From Kamptonema formosum PCC 6407 (GTDB lineage: Bacteria; Cyanobacteriota; Cyanobacteriia; Cyanobacteriales; Microcoleaceae), in contig NZ_KB235903.1 in the NCBI RefSeq assembly GCF_000332155.1, positions 125,166 through 189,165 on the forward strand: a stretch of 64,000 bases of DNA. The letters are read 5' to 3'. The notes beneath the pieces were generated by a model. It did no database searches. It had not been told where the DNA came from and was given only the letters and a program-made list of their open reading frames with translations. The stretch's first letter is position 1; each line of letters opens with the position of its first letter. The position numbers were made by a program, and so were the translations under genes. Shown one piece after another: positions 61,256 through 64,000 of the stretch.

Positions 61256-63700
61256 TTAAAACACCTGACTAGCAGCAGGAGCGGCAAGCAGTAGCTTCTT
61301 ATCCTCGGAAGTATCTTGTGGAACAATACTCAGAGAACTGAAGGAGTCTTCAGTCTTAGTCGTATCCACAAAACCCCCAGCATTAGAGGCCAGCAAGCTA
61401 TCAACCCCACTTGTCGGTTGAGTGACCGAACTACCGCCATTCGTTAAAGGATCGCTAACTTCAGTAGCAGAAATAGTCACTCCATTTGTACTTCCACCAG
61501 TTACCAAGTCAAGGGTGGCAGAAGATAAAGGAGTTGTCCCATCCGCAGTTGGGGTAGCCGTATTCGATACCACTGGCGCTGTATTCGGCCCCGGTACATT
61601 GAATGTTACAGGGTTCGGCCCAGTGGGAATTGGGAATGGATTCTGTACTTCCGGCGTGAAGACTTCCAGTACATCGTAAGTCCCAGGCGCTACATTAGTG
61701 AACGTGGCAATACCGCCAGCGTTGGTTCTTACTAATTGTTCGCCTGCATCCACAACCCCATTCCTGTTCAAATCTAGCAAGAAGGGGATGTTTTCCAAGG
61801 GCGGTTCACCGCTATCTTGGATACCGTTGCGGTTGTCGTCTCGGAATTTAACAACGTTGAGGTTGTACAACAGACCGTTACCCACTACAGCACAACCAAA
61901 CTCTTGATTTGCGCCGAGATTGATGTCAAGTTTTTGAGTAGTCTTGATCGCACCTGTGGGTGTGACTTCCCGGAGGCGATACAAACCAGGGGCCAAATTG
62001 TTAAATGAGAAGTTACCAAAGGTATCGCTGACAACGGTGGGTTCTCCAGCATCAAGGACGTTGTTACCGTTCAAGTCCAGTGCGATCGTTACCCCTGCAA
62101 TACCCTTCTCATTTCCATCTTTATAGCCGTTGTTGTTTAAATCCTCGAATTTACACCCAGTGATCCGGCTGTTAAGGGCATTACCAAAAATCACCCGGGC
62201 ATCGGTGTTGCTGAGGTCAAACTGAACGCGCGTAGCCATAGTAGGCGTGAAACCAGTCGGCACGACTTCCCTGACTACATAATTGCCTGCGGGCAAATTG
62301 GTAAAGGCAGCCTCACCTGCGGCATTGGTGGTAGTTGACTGTTCTCCAGCATCTACAGCACCGTTATCGTTAGCGTCAATAAAAACTTGAACCCCTCCGA
62401 TTCCCGCTTCCCCTAGATCTCGGCGACCGTTAACGTTTTGGTCATTGTATTTGAATACCGTGATATTGGGTCGAGTATTTCCGACACCACCGCTGGAAGT
62501 CCCACTAGCAGGAACAGCAGGAAAAGTAACAGAAGGTTCTGGGTTGGTGGGGGGGAAAGTCGGAGCAAAATTCGCTCTAATTACCCGAATGCCATTAACG
62601 GCATTGGAATCGGGTATGGCGAATTCTAGGGGTGATTGTGGTTGCACCAGAGGGCCTGGTACGGCAATCTCGCGGGGATTGGTAGTCGTGGAGACTGGAT
62701 CGTTAGCGTTACCTGTGGGGATGTTAGTGCCTGGTATTAGTGCAGGGCTGCCGTCTGCGAGCGTCCCTGGGAAGATTTCCCGTAAGGAGTAAGTGTTGGT
62801 CGCTAGTAAATCTCTGAAGCTAACACGTCCGTCTGCGTTGGTGATCCGCAGGGGTTCTCCAGCGTCAAAAACCCCGTTCCTGTTTATATCCAAGATGAAG
62901 GGAACATTAGCAATCGGAACTTCTCCCTGTGCCGGTTCAAAGGTACCGTTGCGATTGGTGTCTCGGAATTTGAAGATGGGGATTTCATAGAGTTGAGTGT
63001 TCCCAATATTCGCGCAACCCCAGATTTCGTTTTGGCCCAGGTTGATGTCGAGATTGGGAATGTTGTTGGGGGGAGTGCTTTGGGGAAAATCTCTTTCTAA
63101 GGGGTTCGTGTTGAGCCGTTCCTCCCGAATTCGGTACAGGCCCGCGTTCAAATTACTGAACTGCCAACTGCCATCCCGATTTGTGTAGGTAAAGGTTTCA
63201 CCGGCATCAAAGGTATTGTTGTTGTTGTTGTCAATATAGACTCTGACACCTTCAATACCTGGCTCATTTCCATCCCGAAAGCCGTCATTGTCAACGTCAA
63301 GGAATTTGCAACCAATGATCTGGCTGCCAGTCGGAGAGTTGCCAAAGGTAATTCTGGCATCATTATTGTTGACGGTGACTGCCAGCGACTGGGGTGTGGT
63401 GGGTCGGAAACCGTTCGGCACGACTTCCCTGACCACATAAGTGCCTGGTACTAAGTTAGGGAATGTGAAGCTACCGTCGGATGCTGTGAGTCGACTGGTT
63501 TCTCCCGTATCCAGTACACCATCGTTGTCAGCATCTATGAAGATTGTGACATTTCCAATTCCGGGTTCTCCAGGTTGGCGGAGACCGTCAGCGTTGTCGT
63601 CCCTGAACTTAATACCCGTAATTCCGACTGGGACATCCCCGACAAACACTCTCGGATTGGGAATTACTGGACTTACTTGACTAGCTTCTAATTCTGCCAT
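61256..63700 (-). CDS. SdrD-B-domain repeat protein
   Basis: 814 aa built of six SdrD_B/Cna-B-like domains in two sets of three. Each starts with (I/V)KF(R/E/L)D.N.DG....G.EPGI, continues I.FIDADNDGVLD.GE, and ends with NL.PG.Y.VREV. The D-x-N-x-D-G loops should bind calcium. The last part (about 730-814) is Ser/Thr/Asn-rich. No classical signal peptide is visible at MAELEASQVSPVIPNPRVF, so the export route is unclear. Probably a surface or matrix protein. A perfect terminator follows. Confidence 0.88.
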   Translation of the reverse strand: MAELEASQVSPVIPNPRVFVGDVPVGITGIKFRDDNADGLRQPGEPGIGNVTIFIDADNDGVLDTGETSRLTASDGSFTFPNLVPGTYVVREVVPNGFRPTTPQSLAVTVNNNDARITFGNSPTGSQIIGCKFLDVDNDGFRDGNEPGIEGVRVYIDNNNNNTFDAGETFTYTNRDGSWQFSNLNAGLYRIREERLNTNPLERDFPQSTPPNNIPNLDINLGQNEIWGCANIGNTQLYEIPIFKFRDTNRNGTFEPAQGEVPIANVPFILDINRNGVFDAGEPLRITNADGRVSFRDLLATNTYSLREIFPGTLADGSPALIPGTNIPTGNANDPVSTTTNPREIAVPGPLVQPQSPLEFAIPDSNAVNGIRVIRANFAPTFPPTNPEPSVTFPAVPASGTSSGGVGNTRPNITVFKYNDQNVNGRRDLGEAGIGGVQVFIDANDNGAVDAGEQSTTTNAAGEAAFTNLPAGNYVVREVVPTGFTPTMATRVQFDLSNTDARVIFGNALNSRITGCKFEDLNNNGYKDGNEKGIAGVTIALDLNGNNVLDAGEPTVVSDTFGNFSFNNLAPGLYRLREVTPTGAIKTTQKLDINLGANQEFGCAVVGNGLLYNLNVVKFRDDNRNGIQDSGEPPLENIPFLLDLNRNGVVDAGEQLVRTNAGGIATFTNVAPGTYDVLEVFTPEVQNPFPIPTGPNPVTFNVPGPNTAPVVSNTATPTADGTTPLSSATLDLVTGGSTNGVTISATEVSDPLTNGGSSVTQPTSGVDSLLASNAGGFVDTTKTEDSFSSLSIVPQDTSEDKKLLLAAPAASQVF

Positions 63701-64000
63701 GATTTCTCTCCTTCACACCTAAATCCATTAAATTACAGACTAATGTATCGGTTTGTCAATCACCCATTAGTTTTTGTTAATGGCTGAAAACCGCTACTCA
63801 CTCATACTGAATACGTTTGCACTTGCTCTGATGTTCCTCATCCAACAGGAAAATGCTTCAAGCTTTGTCGCAGGAAAGTATATCAGGTTTTTAACAACTC
63901 TGGCAATTTCAACCCAACATCTTCTGTCCTCAAAAATTGTAGGGCAGATGCGATCGCTGGGTTGCTAGCAGATGGGTCATCGAGCTGAAACATGGGAACA
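63701..64000. other. Right end of the window, no gene supported
   Basis: Upstream region of the SdrD-B protein gene. A 64-codon open frame at 63774-63968 starts at TTG without a ribosome-binding site and has no recognisable domain. Confidence 0.4.

Noticed and set aside
63774-63968. 64-codon frame near the right end
   Set aside because: TTG start without ribosome-binding site and no domain; it may be chance.

Overview
The window looks like the chromosome of a filamentous, non-heterocystous cyanobacterium, probably Oscillatoriales (Microcoleus, Oscillatoria or Kamptonema type). The reasons are dense HIP1 octamers (gcgatcgc), many intergenic heptamer tandem repeats (ctaattg, cccctag, ttaactg types), several families of palindromic intergenic repeats, cyanobacterial conserved genes (DUF4359, DUF5340, a detached atpD-atpC pair, long-form RmlA) and a PEP-CTERM protein. 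The genus is an inference.

1-16.5 kb is a surface-polysaccharide region. It holds two class I methyltransferases (one cut by the window edge), rfbC-rfbD and a long-form rmlA for dTDP-rhamnose-type sugars, a polytopic membrane protein, three family-2 and three GT4 glycosyltransferases, and glmM. An opposite-strand RloA/RloB (AbiL-like) defence pair sits between two of the GT4 genes. 16.5-30.8 kb is mostly housekeeping: mtnD, a Rieske protein, an M48 protease, atpC-atpD, trpC, a class V aminotransferase and mgtE. Inside it lie a Panacea antitoxin/MazF-like toxin pair, a His-rich PadR regulator with a palindromic operator, and a 56-residue membrane protein.

31-39 kb carries an orphan solute-binding protein with a consensus promoter, a truncated DNA methyltransferase, and a fluoride-resistance operon. 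That operon has a clear fluoride (crcB-motif) riboswitch, a cation/proton antiporter fused to a USP domain, and a CLC-F-type fluoride exporter; htpX follows. 39-51 kb holds phoX with a possible Pho box, aspS, an AAA-ATPase/DUF3226 (TOPRIM) pair of defence-like architecture, a PEP-CTERM protein, pgl and two FHA-domain genes.

51-53.7 kb is a graveyard: an internally deleted IS630-type element with terminal inverted repeats, a DUF6883 gene cut by it, DUF4926, a broken antitoxin, a DUF433 gene next to a frameshifted DUF5615 PIN-like toxin, and a stop-ridden Uma2 remnant. A second relic, of a RelE/HigA-type module, lies at 45.9-46.2 kb. 53.7-64 kb has a PRC-barrel protein with a LEA-like tail, an intact Uma2 nuclease, a tandem pair of M16 peptidases, a hemerythrin-domain protein behind a 69-bp tandem duplication, an SDR oxidoreductase and a large SdrD-B repeat protein.

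The most notable signals are: the riboswitch-antiporter-CLC-F operon; palindromic repeats that have become coding sequence; one repeat nested in another; the PanA/MazF-like pair with a Cys/His insertion; and two ATPase-plus-TOPRIM modules (RloAB and AAA-DUF3226). No tRNA, rRNA or CRISPR array was seen.
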